DNA of 64,000 bases, taken from NCBI GenBank assembly GCA_963970005.1, contig CAXAMN010021951.1, positions 756,411 through 820,410 on the forward strand, in the 5' to 3' direction. Origin of the DNA: Durusdinium trenchii. Lineage: Eukaryota > Sar > Dinophyceae > Suessiales > Symbiodiniaceae. This document shows positions 13,001 to 24,237 of this stretch, in pieces. A program made the translations under genes and the position numbers. The stretch's first letter is position 1. Each line of letters opens with the position of its first letter. Under the pieces are notes generated by a model that did no database searches, had not been told where the DNA came from, and was given only the letters and a program-made list of their open reading frames with translations.

Positions 13001-13210
13001 AGGCTCGACGCAGAAATGTCCGTAGTGTCAGCTAAAGCCTTTGCTTTGAATGTCATGGACAGCGATCATTTCGATTTGCCTGTGTCTCACTGCTGGGATC
13101 TCTCGAGACTAGTCAGCCAGATTCGGAAAGGACGGAGGCGAACCCGGCGCAAAGGACCGGTAATTATCAGAACGAATAGGAGCACACATATTGAACTTTG
13201 TGATAAATAG
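11950..13210 (+). CDS. Thioesterase-like alpha/beta hydrolase (PKS/NRPS TE type), copy 1, partial
   Basis: The exon at about 11960-12330 reads PVTAVVAFEGGARLHKSYL, then MILMGQSFGVTVARCL. GQSFG fits the GxSxG nucleophile elbow of Thioesterase-family domains (the type that releases polyketides or peptides), and it is followed by GFPARGLIALD, the usual strand after the elbow. A second exon, about 12923-13140, reads FHFVSPRVPRINITARHFDL and then VMDSDHFDLP, where the His fits the catalytic His near the C-terminus; it continues into a basic RKGRRRTRRK tail. The catalytic Asp segment is not located and would lie in or near the 12.34-12.92 kb intron. Only part of a TE (normally about 230-250 residues) is visible, with no KS, AT or ACP nearby, so it may be a stand-alone TE or a fragment. 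Confidence 0.6.
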
Positions 13211-13296
13211 AAAGCTAATAAAAGCCGGAAAGCACGGAGCTGCCCAGAGATCATAGTGTCAAATGTGAGTAAAAAGTTCTTCTCTAATCTTCTCTA

Positions 13297-14870
13297 GCTG
13301 TGTATGTAGGCTATTTGCCCAGCATACCATCGACAGCACTCAAGTGGCGGCACAGCCATAAACTTTCGCCACGCTTGGCTGAGTGCGCTTTGGTTCGGAT
13401 CCTCGCTTGACTTGTAAAGATACGCCAAATGCTCGCAAACTTGCTTGTGCTGTCACCTGCGGCATGTCTCTACAGACAGCTGCTTGGCGTGTCCAATGCA
13501 GCGAAATGACTTGGCCACCAAAGCCCGCTTGCTAAGATGCTCCATTCTTTTGACTGCAAACTGTTTCAGACACGTCCATTGGGCTATTAAACAGGATGAG
13601 GTTGATGAGGTCCACTGGACACTACGTTGAATTTCTTGGCAATTGCGCATGTGCCTTGCTTGAGCACCCAAGCATGCGCTTGGCCTGGCCACTGATGTTA
13701 ACTAATGCGAATAGCTTCCGTGAGGGCCCCACTTCACTTGTCTCTTTATCAAATTCGGTAAGAGGATCTCCAAGGGTTCCCTGCATTGGTTTTCACAGGT
13801 GCACTTGGCAAAACAACTACTTAGCTTGCTTTCGCCCGAGTGTGTGAAGAATGAAAGCAAGAGACATATCAGAAATCGGACTTTCCTTAATGTAGGCCGC
13901 CTGTGCCATTGTAAACAGTAAGTGCGAGGTCCAATTGCTCAGGATATCCTAGGAGTGAGTTCAACAAACTTAAATACATCGGACCTTGCACGGCCCGTGA
14001 CTGCCGTTGTAGCCTCTGAAGGAGGCGCTCGCCTCCATAGATCATACCTTGCAGATATTTCTAGGTTCTTTTCCATGCCGGTTTGCACGGGTGCTCCAGT
14101 AGAAGAAGCGCTACGGACATGCGGAAGCATTTGCATGGATAGATTGCTATGGCAAGCTGTTGACAAATTGGCCGCATCAAACTTTGCCAAGAATATGGAT
14201 ATGATTTTGATGGGGCGAAGTTTCGGCGTCACCGTCGCTCGGTTTTTGTCTCTTCGTATGGATGCCATTGGATTTCCTGCTCGCGGCTTGACAGCTTTGG
14301 AGTGTCGCTAGGGACATGTTGTGCCTTTAGCCCTGCGGCAAAGTATGACGTCATCTTCCTGGAGATGTTTGTTACTGTTGCTTGTCAGTTGGTTTAGGTG
14401 AGCAGCGAGCTTGTTGCTCCCAGTTGCCACAAGAGAACACACGACCTCCAATTTGTTTGTAGTACAGGCAGTTTGCATCAGTTTTCTACGGAACCTGTTT
14501 TTAACTGCTTTAGTTTGATCCTGCTGCAGCTGTGAGGTGTTATTGTTCCCCGTAACATCTCGTAATTCCAAACAAACATAAACAAACTAGACAAGTTGCA
14601 TAGAAGACTTCAAGGAACATGTTGTTACTTGTAGTATTTAAGGCGTCAGCACACAGACTGTTTCCATCCTTTTCCCTTCAACTCTTGTCCTCAGGCAGCA
14701 GTGTGAGTTGTTGTTCAGGTGAGATCGTTTATTTTGTTGTGTTTCCTGGCTTTACTTTGATTCATGTGCATTGGCAGACGTGAAAACATACTAAGGATTG
14801 AAGAGCTCCACTTCCTCTCTCCCCGAGTTCCTCGCATGAACAACCTAGCCGCCATTTTATAGGAGAGAGG
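13297..14870 (+). repeat. Tandem segmental duplication, unit 2
   Basis: Second copy of the 11313-13000 unit in the same orientation. It lacks about 30 bases after the nucleophile exon, is more diverged in the intron, and stops matching soon after CTCTCCCCGAGTTCCTCGCAT. The spacer between units, 13001-13296, holds the 3' end of the copy 1 exon. Confidence 0.92.
13930..14865 (+). pseudogene. Thioesterase-like alpha/beta hydrolase, copy 2, 3'-truncated
   Basis: The nucleophile exon (about 13943-14310) matches copy 1 almost residue for residue, but the elbow is GRSFG rather than GQSFG, so the nucleophile Ser is kept. The frame stops at 14309-14311 after a deletion relative to copy 1. The downstream exon starts the same way (LHFLSPRVPRM) but diverges within a few codons and reaches a stop before the segment that carries the catalytic His in copy 1. 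It is therefore probably non-functional, unless another His exon lies downstream where I could not see it. Confidence 0.6.
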
Positions 14871-15682
14871 TGAACCTTGCAAATTTTGGACCTTGTGAAA
14901 TGCACTCAAGACCAGCGAGGTAAGAGGCCGTATCATTGGAACAACATCAGCATCCTACAGCAAGGGTCATTGGACATCTCACCATGTGCGCAATGCTTGA
15001 CTCTTTGGATTGTGCCTACAATATTAATTGTGGGATTGACGAACGAATCCATTGAATTTTTAAAAAACAATGAATAACAGACACTCATCCGAATTTCCAT
15101 TAATTAATGATTATTCTATATACTAAATTAGTTTGACGTATTGCAGCAGCAGAAAGTGAACAGAAGACCCCCTCCAGAGCAGCAGTGGAAAATCTGCGGT
15201 GACCAGCGGCCAGCATAGACCGTGCAGCCCAGCGACTACTAGCTGTAGTAGATCCCCCTGCGGAGCAGCAGAACGCAATAACAAGTATAACTATACAACT
15301 TCAGCCATTGATGCTTAACGAAAGCCAGCCAATAGGCTAGGCTGAAGTTCGCTTTTGCGTGGGTTACTAAATAAAACTGAAAAACTGTGAAGAAGTTTCA
15401 AGGTAGATCACATTTAACATGTACAACATGTTCATTAGCTTCTCACCTGACCGCGGCCCTTTTGTGCATCGAGAGAAGTTCGCACGGTAGCTGAGCAAGG
15501 ATAAGGGTAACCCCCCTTTGAGCTCCAGAGAAGAGCCCCTAGGTCACTGGGATCCCAGGAGCGTTTTCGAGCCATAGATTTGGGGCCTTTGGAACCCAAA
15601 TAGCTGGACTGGTGATAAACTGTTGTGAGCTGCACGCTATACCCCGTACATTGTGTCAGAACCACATCATTGTGCGACAAGC

Positions 15683-16695
15683 ATGGGTGAAATCAGAGAA
15701 ATTCTTCAAGTTATAGCACAGAGTACGGCAGCAGCAACATCAGCAGCTGAGTCAGTGAAGAAGGCAGTTGAAGACAAGAAAGCAACTACAACCGGCTGGC
15801 AAAAGTTGATCACAAGACCCAACCTTTTTGACCACAGGCCACAAGAAGAAGAAATCAAAGCGTTCAGAGAGTGGTCATGGGTATTCGAGAAGTATCTGTG
15901 CTCTATGGATGAGGCTTACATGAAAGACTTGAAAGAACTTCATGACAAGCCCAATGAGAACTTTGACATGGACTTTTGGCAACTGGAGAAGAGAAGGCCA
16001 GGTGCATCAAGCTCTATGGATTGTTAGCTTCGTTGATGAGGGGCAGGGCACTACAGTTGGTGAAAGAAGTGGGGGGCTCCAATGGATTTGATGCCTGGAC
16101 AAGAACAAAGCGCTGAAGCCTACTTCAAAGGCAACAAAACTAGCACTCTTGGGGGCAGCCACTACATGGCCAGCATTTTCTATGAACAGTGCTCCACAAC
16201 CTCAACTTCTTAGAAGAGGTATTTGATAAGACGTTCAAACCAGGAACGACAATTCAAGAAGAGTTGAAACCTGCTATTCTTTTGAGATGTGTAGGTGGAC
16301 AGCTCAAATCCTACTTGAATTTGACAATTGGCGACAATGTTCAATATTCAACTTTGAGGGAACAAGTGTTGCAATGGGATCGTTCTCAGCAGAAGTGGGC
16401 TACTTCAATGGTGGCAAGTAGCAGTACAGACTTTCAAGGACCCATGCCTATGGACGTTGATCGAGTTCAAGATGCCAAAGGAAAGGGTAAGAAAGGCCAG
16501 AATGATTATCGAAAGGGCAAAGGTAAGGATGCCAAAGGCAAAAGAAAGAAAGGAAAAGGAGAACAGAAAGGAAAAGAAGGTGATCACAAGGGCAAAGGAA
16601 AAGGCAAAGACCAGAAAGGAAAAGGCGTGGCAGCTTGTTACACTTGTGGGAAGCTAGGACATCTTGCCCGAGACTGTTGGAGAAACCATATTTGA
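15683..16695 (+). pseudogene. Copia gag with CCHC zinc knuckle
   Basis: The frame opens at the ATG at 15683 (MGEIREILQVIAQST) and continues with a copia gag-like section, RPNLFDHRPQEEEIKAFREW. It is broken near 16010: KLYGLLASLMRGRALQLV continues in another frame, and the track resumes at about 16189. The last part is Lys/Gly-rich (KGKGK repeats) and ends in the nucleocapsid knuckle CYTCGKLGHLARDC, a perfect CX2CX4HX4C. Gag packages element RNA. At least two frameshifts make it a pseudogene. Confidence 0.85.
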
Positions 16696-16989
16696 AAGGT
16701 TGCAAGTGATACAGCCCATTCATCTTCAGGAGGAGCTTCAGTGACTACCCATACAGTTGGCCAACAACAAGCCAATGTTAGCCAGCAAAGTAGCTCAGCA
16801 GATACCAAACCAGTGGCCAGAAGACCTGCGAGAAGGACATGATGAAGCAGAAGATCATGGAATTCAAGTATGCACTGTAATTCATTTCTACATTGGAGAT
16901 GATGATGATGGTGGTGATGATGATGAGCTAGACATAGAAGATTGTGAAATGATTGAGGTTGAGAATCCAAGGTTAAAGGACTTGCAGAA

Positions 16990-18360
16990 GAGAGAGATGA
17001 TGTGGCCATCATTTCTGACAGTGGAGCTGATGTAGCTCTATCCCCTTTGAATATGGCAGGCCACGGGGAAGGAGAGCTAGGATTTCATTTAGCTACCAAA
17101 CTACAAGATGCATTGATGGACGCGAAGTGCGTCTCAAAGAGAATGAGATCTTCAGTTCAAAAGGAAATCAGCCCACACTTTGCTATGGAAGACTGATGGA
17201 GCATGGTTGGGGAATCCTCAACTTGCAAAATCGCCCTTTGACAGTGCAAGGCCGCATTAGAGTTATTTGAGATGAGGATGAAAGCTTCTTGGAGGTGCAA
17301 GTACCTGAGGCTACTAGTTGGGAGCTTATTGACTTGAAGATTTGTAGGTCCCACATTTATTCCTGAAGTGAAAGATTCACCAAAGCTGATGAGAACCACT
17401 TTGGTGAAAAGGGGAGGTAGATGGCTTATGTGTGAATATTGCGAAAGTATGATGAAAAAGGAGGAACTTGATCAGCAATTCCTTGGTGATGATGCAGTCA
17501 TTCTTCCAATCACAATCCTCAGCCACGAGCCGTTCTACTTTAGCAACTGTGAGGGCAGCATGTTCATTTGTCGGCATCTCAGGTAGCGGGCCTAAGTTGA
17601 AGGTCTACGCAAAGATCCTCAATCACAACAAGAATGGAACTCTTGAATGCCAAAAGCTTGGTGAGTGAAGCAAAAGCCCGAGAGACAAGAGAAGCGCTAG
17701 GACAAAGTGTGCCTAAGATGCCAGATGAAGCCACTCAAGCAAGGTGCAGGTTGACGCACCTACCATATGCCAATGGGCGCAAGGACCGCCGTGAGAGAAC
17801 AGATGGAGTGACGAGAGGAAGTATCCCTGAGGCACGCTTTGGCTAGTTGCAATCGATATCCAGACTGGATACATTCATGTTGCGCCAGAATCAATTTCGT
17901 CTCACTGTGCAAGAGTTGATGAATTTCAGTTGGGGTATTCAGCAATCACCTATAGGAGTGACAATGAACCCACAACAGGACGCCTCAAGATGCTGATCAT
18001 TGCTCGTCGCAGCCTAGGGTTGACAACAAGGTTCAATACACCGAAATTGGGAGATCGCTCATTTCTGTCAGAGAACAGAGTTGGCAGGGTGAGAAATCTC
18101 GAGGAAGTTTCATGGAAGGCTTGCAGTCGAGGCTTGGCATCAAGATAGGATCAGATCATGCGCTTTGGACTTGGGCAAGGGTTACAAAGGACTTCTAGCA
18201 GAATATTGAGAACCAGTTCACGGTTACGTCAAAAGTCTCAACAAAGGAGAAGCTCGATGGCATCTATGCTTATTCTTGGGAAAGTGGAAAGGCAAGACAG
18301 GTAGTGCTAAGCAAATGCATCAGGGGAACAGATCAAGATTGTCAAGATTGGTCCAAATAC
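16990..18360 (+). pseudogene. Copia protease and integrase remnants
   Basis: VAIISDSGADVALSP at about 17003-17047 has the DSGA active site of retroviral-type aspartic proteases. After several frame changes, RLTHLPYANGRKDRRER (about 17750) fits the linker that precedes the integrase core. VAIDIQTGYIHVAP (about 17848) and ITYRSDNEPTTGRL (about 17945) look like the regions of the first two catalytic Asp residues, and GSDHALWTWARV (about 18152) resembles the end of the core. Stops and shifts are frequent, so no single ORF covers it. Confidence 0.7.
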
Positions 18361-18384
18361 TTGTACAAAAGCTTCAATGCCTAT

Positions 18385-19740
18385 TCATGGCGGGTACCAG
18401 ACAAACTTTGAAGGCATTCCCTGGACAGTAAATGCTGCATCATACCTTTCCTGGCAAAGATAGATTCCTGAACCAACAATGCTTCTGAATAGGCTAATCG
18501 TCTCTGGATCATTCAAGACCTCTGACTTGTTTTCCATCTGGATGGAACTGTCTGATGGTAGTTGCTGAAATTTGATCTTGCCAAACTGCTCCTCATAGGC
18601 TTTCAACATCTGCTGGATGTAGTTGCCTGTTTGGACCCATAGTCCATCGACTTCTAACTTGTAATGCCTCATCAGAAAACTGAACTCATCAACAATCCTC
18701 TCAAAATTGCTCACACTGGTGTCAAACCTGTCTTGAATCTTTGGAAATCAAATTCATTGATGTACTTTGAACAACCTGTGAAAATCAAATCATCCACATG
18801 AATCAAAAATGATACCCTTCTCATTTCTTCCTAGGCATGGACACGCAGCACTGAACGGTTGCTTGAGTTCCTCGGTGAGGTACCCTGTAAAGAAGTCGAA
18901 CCATGCTTTTGCTCCGACTCTCTGTCCAGGTAACCATCTTTTGACCGAGAATTCCTCTCCTCTCAAGTTCACTTTCAAAGGGTTCTCCTGTGGAACTTGC
19001 AAGAATGCATCTTTCACATCAAACCAACCTAGCGCTTGAGAAAATGCTCCTTCTCCCTCTCCTGCTTCTTCCTCCTCACTAACTCTCTGCAAGAAGATTG
19101 CGGGTAGAAGTTTCAGTGCTACATGTCCTGAAGTCGCTGGTGACAAAATATCATCTCTCTTTCCTTCAGCGAAAGAAAAATCTCTTGCAACTAGTCTTGA
19201 TCTTCTCTGCCACCTCTTGCTTGTTGTTCCACCTCCATGGTGACACGGCTTCTTTTTCCAGTCATACACACTACGTGCAGTCAGGTAGCTGATACCTTCT
19301 GCGCTACCCTCTGGTCTCTCTAGCACTTGCGCCTTCTGGAGTCTTTTCTCTTCAGCTTCATCAGCTTCTCTCCACTCTTCTGGGTCTTCTTCTGGTTCAT
19401 GTTCTCCATCACACCACGCTACACGATAGAGATCTTCTCCTCCAACCTTCGCCAAGTTGATCTTGGACTTCTTGCTTGAATCGTTTGATGGGTTTAGTTT
19501 CTTCAAAGGACTTTTTTCTTCAAGCAACTATAAGCAACTCAAATGCTTCCCTTGATCTCGAAGGCGCTGATGATGACCTCAATGAAAATAGTATAGGAGT
19601 AATTGGATTGGGTTGCCCTGCTGGCAATGATGTAGATGGGAATGCTTTCACCTTGCAAGCGTCTTCGCATCTGCAAATAGAACTTTCTGCTTCTTACTTG
19701 GTGTTTCTTCCCCATTAGGCTTCCTAGTTTCATTTCCATC
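18385..19740 (-). pseudogene. Copia reverse transcriptase, inverted relative to the rest of the element
   Basis: On the minus strand, reading down from 19527, the frame shows RSRLVARDF, then GWFDVKDAFLQVP (first catalytic Asp), then WLPGQRVGAKAWFDFF. The active-site segment FLIHVDDLIFTG (the copia VDD box) is at about 18790-18825, one frame off, so a frameshift precedes it. ISLFRSIVGSGIYLCQERYD at about 18435-18500 is the end of RT just before RNase H. The N-terminal side, up to about 19740, is Lys-rich linker. The following domain, RNase H, is found only on the plus strand at 20.6 kb, so this block has been flipped. Confidence 0.82.
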
Positions 19741-19774
19741 TCTAGCAGGGCTGGAACCGGTATTGGTTCTGGGG

Positions 19775-20150
19775 GAAAGGGTCTCGGTTGTGACGCGCTT
19801 TTTTGTCTCGAATGTGACGCGGAGAGCTTTTCTCAGTTGTGACGCGGAGAGCTTTTCTTTTAGAGGATCTATGTGCTTCTGGGCCCTTGCTTGGTTCTCG
19901 TCGATTTGAGCACCGTCCCTAGAGTGGTGGCTCGAAAGCGGCCAGCAGTGGCCAAGAAGGCAGCGGTGAAAAGACCAGCTGCTCTGAAAGACTCTGACAA
20001 GGCTCCTTTAGAAGTGGTTTTCTCTCAGAGCCATGAGGGGCCTGCGTCGACAGTTGAGGAAGTTCAGACTGCAGTGCGCGTCATAAAGCTCCAATCCAGC
20101 TCCACACCAATTCCACCAAATGCCACTCTAAACTCTGAAGCCCAATAACC
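19775..20150 (+). other. Short GTGACGCGGAGAGC repeats and a KRPA-rich ORF fragment
   Basis: Two or three copies of TTGTGACGCGGAGAGCTTTT lie at about 19785-19860. They are followed by an ORF with the basic segment RKRPAVAKKAAVKRPAALKD. Such KRPAA-rich stretches are common in dinoflagellate proteins, but no domain is visible here. It may be material inserted in the copia integrase-RT linker. Confidence 0.4.
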
Positions 20151-20297
20151 TAATGTCCCACCCCATCCCTAAACCCCCCCCACCCAACCTAATGCCCCAC
20201 CCCATCCAACCTAATGCCCCACCCCACCCCACCCCCCCACCCAACCTAATGCCCCACCCCACCCCACCCCAACCTAATGTCCCACCCAACCTAATGC
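20150..20297. repeat. C-rich minisatellite (CCTAATGCCCCACCCC)
   Basis: Five to six irregular units of CCTAATG(C/T)CCCACCCCA(T/C)CC occur in a row with expansion and contraction of the CCCCA part. The strand is strongly C-rich and nearly devoid of G. The downstream sequence carries TGTCGCGAATGAG / TGTCGCAAATGAG motifs (20325-20420). Confidence 0.9.
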
Positions 20298-20599
20298 TTG
20301 CAATCATATGTGTGTATGTGTTTGTGTCGCGAATGAGAGAGATTTGGTGTCGTACATGAGAGGAATACAGGGGGGTGGTGGTGTCGCAAATGAGTCAGAT
20401 TTGGTGTCGCAAATGAGTCCCTTGCCGTTCTGGGAATAGTGCCTTTTCCTTCTTTCAATCGCTTCCTCCTTCAAGAGCTTTTGCCATGGCTGCTTCTGCA
20501 TCTTCATCTCTGAACTTCAACATCGCATGCTCTCGAGGAATGTCTGCCTGTGCTGCTGGCAATGCTTCTGCTTTTCTCTTCTCTTTGTGGCAATGATCC

Positions 20600-21196
20600 T
20601 ACCTCCAACAACTATGTCATTTCATCGTTTGAAGAAGTTTTTTGGATACTTGAAGACGATGGTCTATTCTCAGATTCAGACTGGAGTGGAACAAAAGAAA
20701 GTCAACGTCAGGAGGGTTCCATGCATTGAACAGTTGTCTATTGTTCAATAGCAGCAGGACATAGAAGATGTGAAGCAGAGTTGCATGCAATAGTTTCCTC
20801 AGCAGATGGTATCTACGTTGGCTCAGGCGAAGGTGGGCCAGACATCTTCACAGATTCTTCGAATGCGCGCCAGCTTGTGACGAAGAGAGGAGTTGGAAAA
20901 GTGAGACATGCAGATGGAAAGTTGTTGTGGATTCAGAACAGAAAGCTTTCAATATAGTAATATAGCACCAGCAGACACCAACGTGGCAGACATCAATACC
21001 AAACCACTTGGAGGCCAAAGGTCAGATTTCTGATGAACCTTATTGGTTATTGGCACAAGGAAGACCAAACGAGAGTTGGTGAGCTTGAGAGAAGGCCATA
21101 TGATGAGAAAAAGACCTTTGCAAGTAAGGTTACAGAAGCAAGTGTATTTCCAAAGAGATTGAACAGTGCAAGTTGGAAGTGGAAGACTTCAATAGA
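20600..21196 (+). pseudogene. Copia RNase H and C-terminal tail
   Basis: Plus-strand reading gives RLKKFFGYLKT (just before RNase H), then FSDSDWSGTKESQRQ with the first catalytic Asp, CEAELHAIVSSADGIYVG with the catalytic Glu, DIFTDSSNARQLVTKRGVGK with the third Asp, and VRHADGKLLWIQ. NVADINTKPLGG and RFLMNLIGYWHK follow, the usual end of dinoflagellate copia pol. A stop and frame changes interrupt it. Confidence 0.8.
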
Positions 21197-21350
21197 AAAA
21201 GGAAAATCATAATCTTCATGATTATTATCATTGGTTTTGCAGCAATGATCTTTGCAATGTGGAGATTAGCTAGACACTTTAAGCATCGTTATCAAGAACT
21301 ATTTTCCCTCAACAATAGAATGAATGAAACAGAACTCAGGATGGTGTAGA
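21196..21350 (+). other. Short ORF with one predicted membrane helix at the copia 3' end
   Basis: A frame ending at the TAG at 21348-21350 reads a basic RKRK, then the hydrophobic FMIIIIGFAAMIFAMW, then a charged tail ending MNETELRMV. It overlaps the end of the pol tail in another frame. It has the shape of a small single-pass membrane peptide, but short hydrophobic ORFs also occur by chance in AT-rich DNA. Confidence 0.35.
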
Positions 21351-24120
21351 TTGAATATATGATTGATTAGAAAGACAAATGAGTACAGGATGGACAATTT
21401 GATAGGCTATGACTACACTAGGAATATCATAATGGATTGATTCTCAATGGAGACTTATAGAAAAATAGGTAGGAAACTACTTAATTAGAAGGAATTTGGA
21501 GGATAAGAAACTAACCATGGAACAATATTATGGTCATATTATGTGGATGGAAGCAATTATCTGAGGAATAATTCCCGTAGAGGGATTATTATTAAGAAGA
21601 ATTAATCTAGGAAAAAAAAATATAATTGAATCAAAAGAAAATTGAATGATTGGGAAAAGATATTGGAAATTATTGGGAAAATAATAAGATTTAATAGATA
21701 CGATTGAATATAAGAAGATATGAAAAATTGCTGTAATTTATTAATTAAAAACATAATATTTATGGAATAAAAATATTTTATTAAATATATAATGGAAGGA
21801 TAATGGGATAATTTTTTTATAATTATGAGAATCCCAACCCATTAAATATACCTTCTGCGATTGCTAATGATATCATCCAAATTAATCCTGAAATGGTGGG
21901 GGAAGGGTACCTTTAGCACACGTTTCATGAGCGATTCAAGTTAAAAAAAAATTGCTATTTTATTGAATTGGAGAATGGTGATTATAGAATTTCAATATAA
22001 TGATTGGCATTATTCTTTTTTTGCAAGATAATTATATGTTTTAAATATAGACGAACCTGACGGGATATCTGTTTGGAAAGGTTTGTTCCAAACCAGTTGA
22101 TATCTGCAAAGCCGGCTCTTGCTCCTGCACATTCTCAAATTCGATTTCTCATTTGGATTGATAATGAAAGAAGCATCCTGGCCTAGGGCTCTTGTTGTCC
22201 GCAAAAATAGCCGAGTCGCACACCATGTAACCTGCACGTTGAGCTTAAGCCTGGTTTTCCGAACCATTGCGCGCAAAGCACGCCTGGCAATAACTATGCA
22301 AACAGCTAGAATTCTACGGCAATAGTGGCACCTTGCAATCGACGCACGCTAGCACTGCAAGCGAGCTGGCAACCGCAGGGCCACCCAGGTCTCTTGGCAA
22401 TACCAAACCAGGCGACCGAGATTGCTTTTCATAATGAATCCAATGAAGGGAGAATACGCCGGATAGATCAGCAGGAGGGATAATGACATTAAAGGTAAGG
22501 GCGATCATGATGATGCGGGGATAATGAACAGCCGATGGAAATAAATCAATAATTCCCATATGAGGATTCAATATTCAACAAAATTACCCCACGACAAATC
22601 CACATAGAATATTGTCCAGACGCCCCATGTAGAATTCCAGATTATAACCTTCATTTCAGCACCACCTTATTCCAATTGAAATGGATAAAGACCCTTACGA
22701 AATTTTATTCCGAAATAAAATCAATTGCAATTATAATATCCAATAGCTTCACCAACCAAGACATAATTGACTACCAAATATTCGGTCGACACTGCAAAAG
22801 GATATTTCATCATAAATGAAAATAAAATGTCATAAAGACCTAACCTACAAATATTTGCATATATAAAAATAAAATCGAATTTATAAAGAATCGCATTATA
22901 TACAATCAAATAATTTTAAATAAATATCTTAAATAAGATTTAAACAAATAAATACATCAATATTTCTATTATTATAGAATCAATAAATTCAAATATAAAA
23001 AATATAATTTTATTAAATTCAAATTCAAAAATATATAAATTCAAAAATCCGAATCTAAAAATTTTAATTTTTTTTAATATATAATTTCCCCATATATTTT
23101 TTCAAGGATTACTAAATCAATCATTATTTTCTTATTTAAAGAAATATTTAGATTAATTTAAAATCACTAAAATAATATTTATATTCTAAAAAATATCAAA
23201 AAATCACTAAAATATATTTATTTATAGATAAATTATATAAATCAAAATAAATAATTCAGATTTTATTATCAAATTAATTTATGAAGATATATCATTATAT
23301 TCTATATATAGATTTTTGATTTAAATATAAATATATATAAAAATATTTTAAAAAATATATTTTTATACATTCATTATAAAAATATAGTTAATATTTAAAT
23401 TAAATGTTACTTTAAAAAAAGAGAAATACAAAAGGTAAAACAACGGGAAAAGAAGAGAAACAACAAAAAAATGCAAATTTCGAAATAATAATTTCTTTCC
23501 TCGAAAGCGATCTTTTTTAAATCGTAAATATATATTTATATATATTTTATTTATTCAAAAATATATGTTAGAAATGTTTTAAAAAAATTTGAAAAAAAAA
23601 TTAAATTAATTCCATAAATCAAAGCATCGATAAATATAAAATCGGAACATCATAAAATTTAAATTATCCTAAAATCATAAAAGGCTCACGAAAACGCTCC
23701 CCAAAAGAAAATTAATACAATTCATAAAATAAACTCTAAATATATATACGTTCTTTTTAAATACTTTAAAAAAATTTTACGAAATCGTTTTCAAAAAAAT
23801 AAAAATAAAAAAAGAACTATATTAAAAAATCAATTCCAAAGAAACGAAAACGGAAACGAAAAAAGCAAAAATTATATTAAAAAATTAATTCGAAACAATA
23901 ATAAAAAAGAATTAAATTAAAATAATATTATATATTCGGACGTCCCAATATTTACTTCCCAAAATAAATTCAAAATATCCCCTAAAGAATTACCTTTCAT
24001 AACATAAAATTATATATATATAATATTTAACTATATATATTTAATTTTAAAAATAAGCAATATTAAATATTAATCTATATATTCTTCATTATTAAAAAAT
24101 AAATATATCTATATATCTAT
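21351..24120. other. AT-rich island, no gene recognised
   Basis: Base composition changes sharply after the copia tail. From about 22.6 to 24.12 kb the sequence is overwhelmingly A and T (long poly-A and ATATAT stretches), unlike the mixed composition of the rest of the window. 21.35-21.8 kb is purine-rich on the plus strand. A less extreme patch lies at 22.05-22.5 kb. No ORF above about 90 residues and no organellar gene motif was seen. Confidence 0.85.
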
Positions 24121-24237
24121 ATATTCATTCATTCATTCATCTGCCGGCGGTCGGGTCGATCCGCCCGTGTTGGGCCGCGCAAAACTAGTTATGGTTCCTT
24201 CGTGAGGATCGAAAGGCCCATCAAGTGCAAAAGCTTG

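Larger units (their letters stand above)
15683..21350 (+). mobile_element. Degenerate Ty1/copia retrotransposon with inverted RT segment
   Basis: Domains in plus order are gag with CCHC knuckle (15683-16695), aspartic protease (about 16990-17100), and integrase (about 17590-18360). The reverse transcriptase (about 18385-19740) lies on the minus strand. RNase H (about 20600-21000) is plus again, followed by a C-terminal tail. The gag-PR-IN-RT-RH order identifies copia. I found no matching LTR pair: the sequence before 15683 and after 21350 is not similar. Many frameshifts and stops show it is dead. Confidence 0.85.

Noticed and set aside
15100-15682. 5' LTR of the copia element
   Set aside because: No similar sequence was found after 21350, and no clear TG...CA borders or primer-binding site could be defined.
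21340-24120. Nuclear copy of mitochondrial or plastid genes in the AT-rich island
   Set aside because: No cox1, cob, cox3 or minicircle-gene motif was seen in any frame. Composition alone is not enough.
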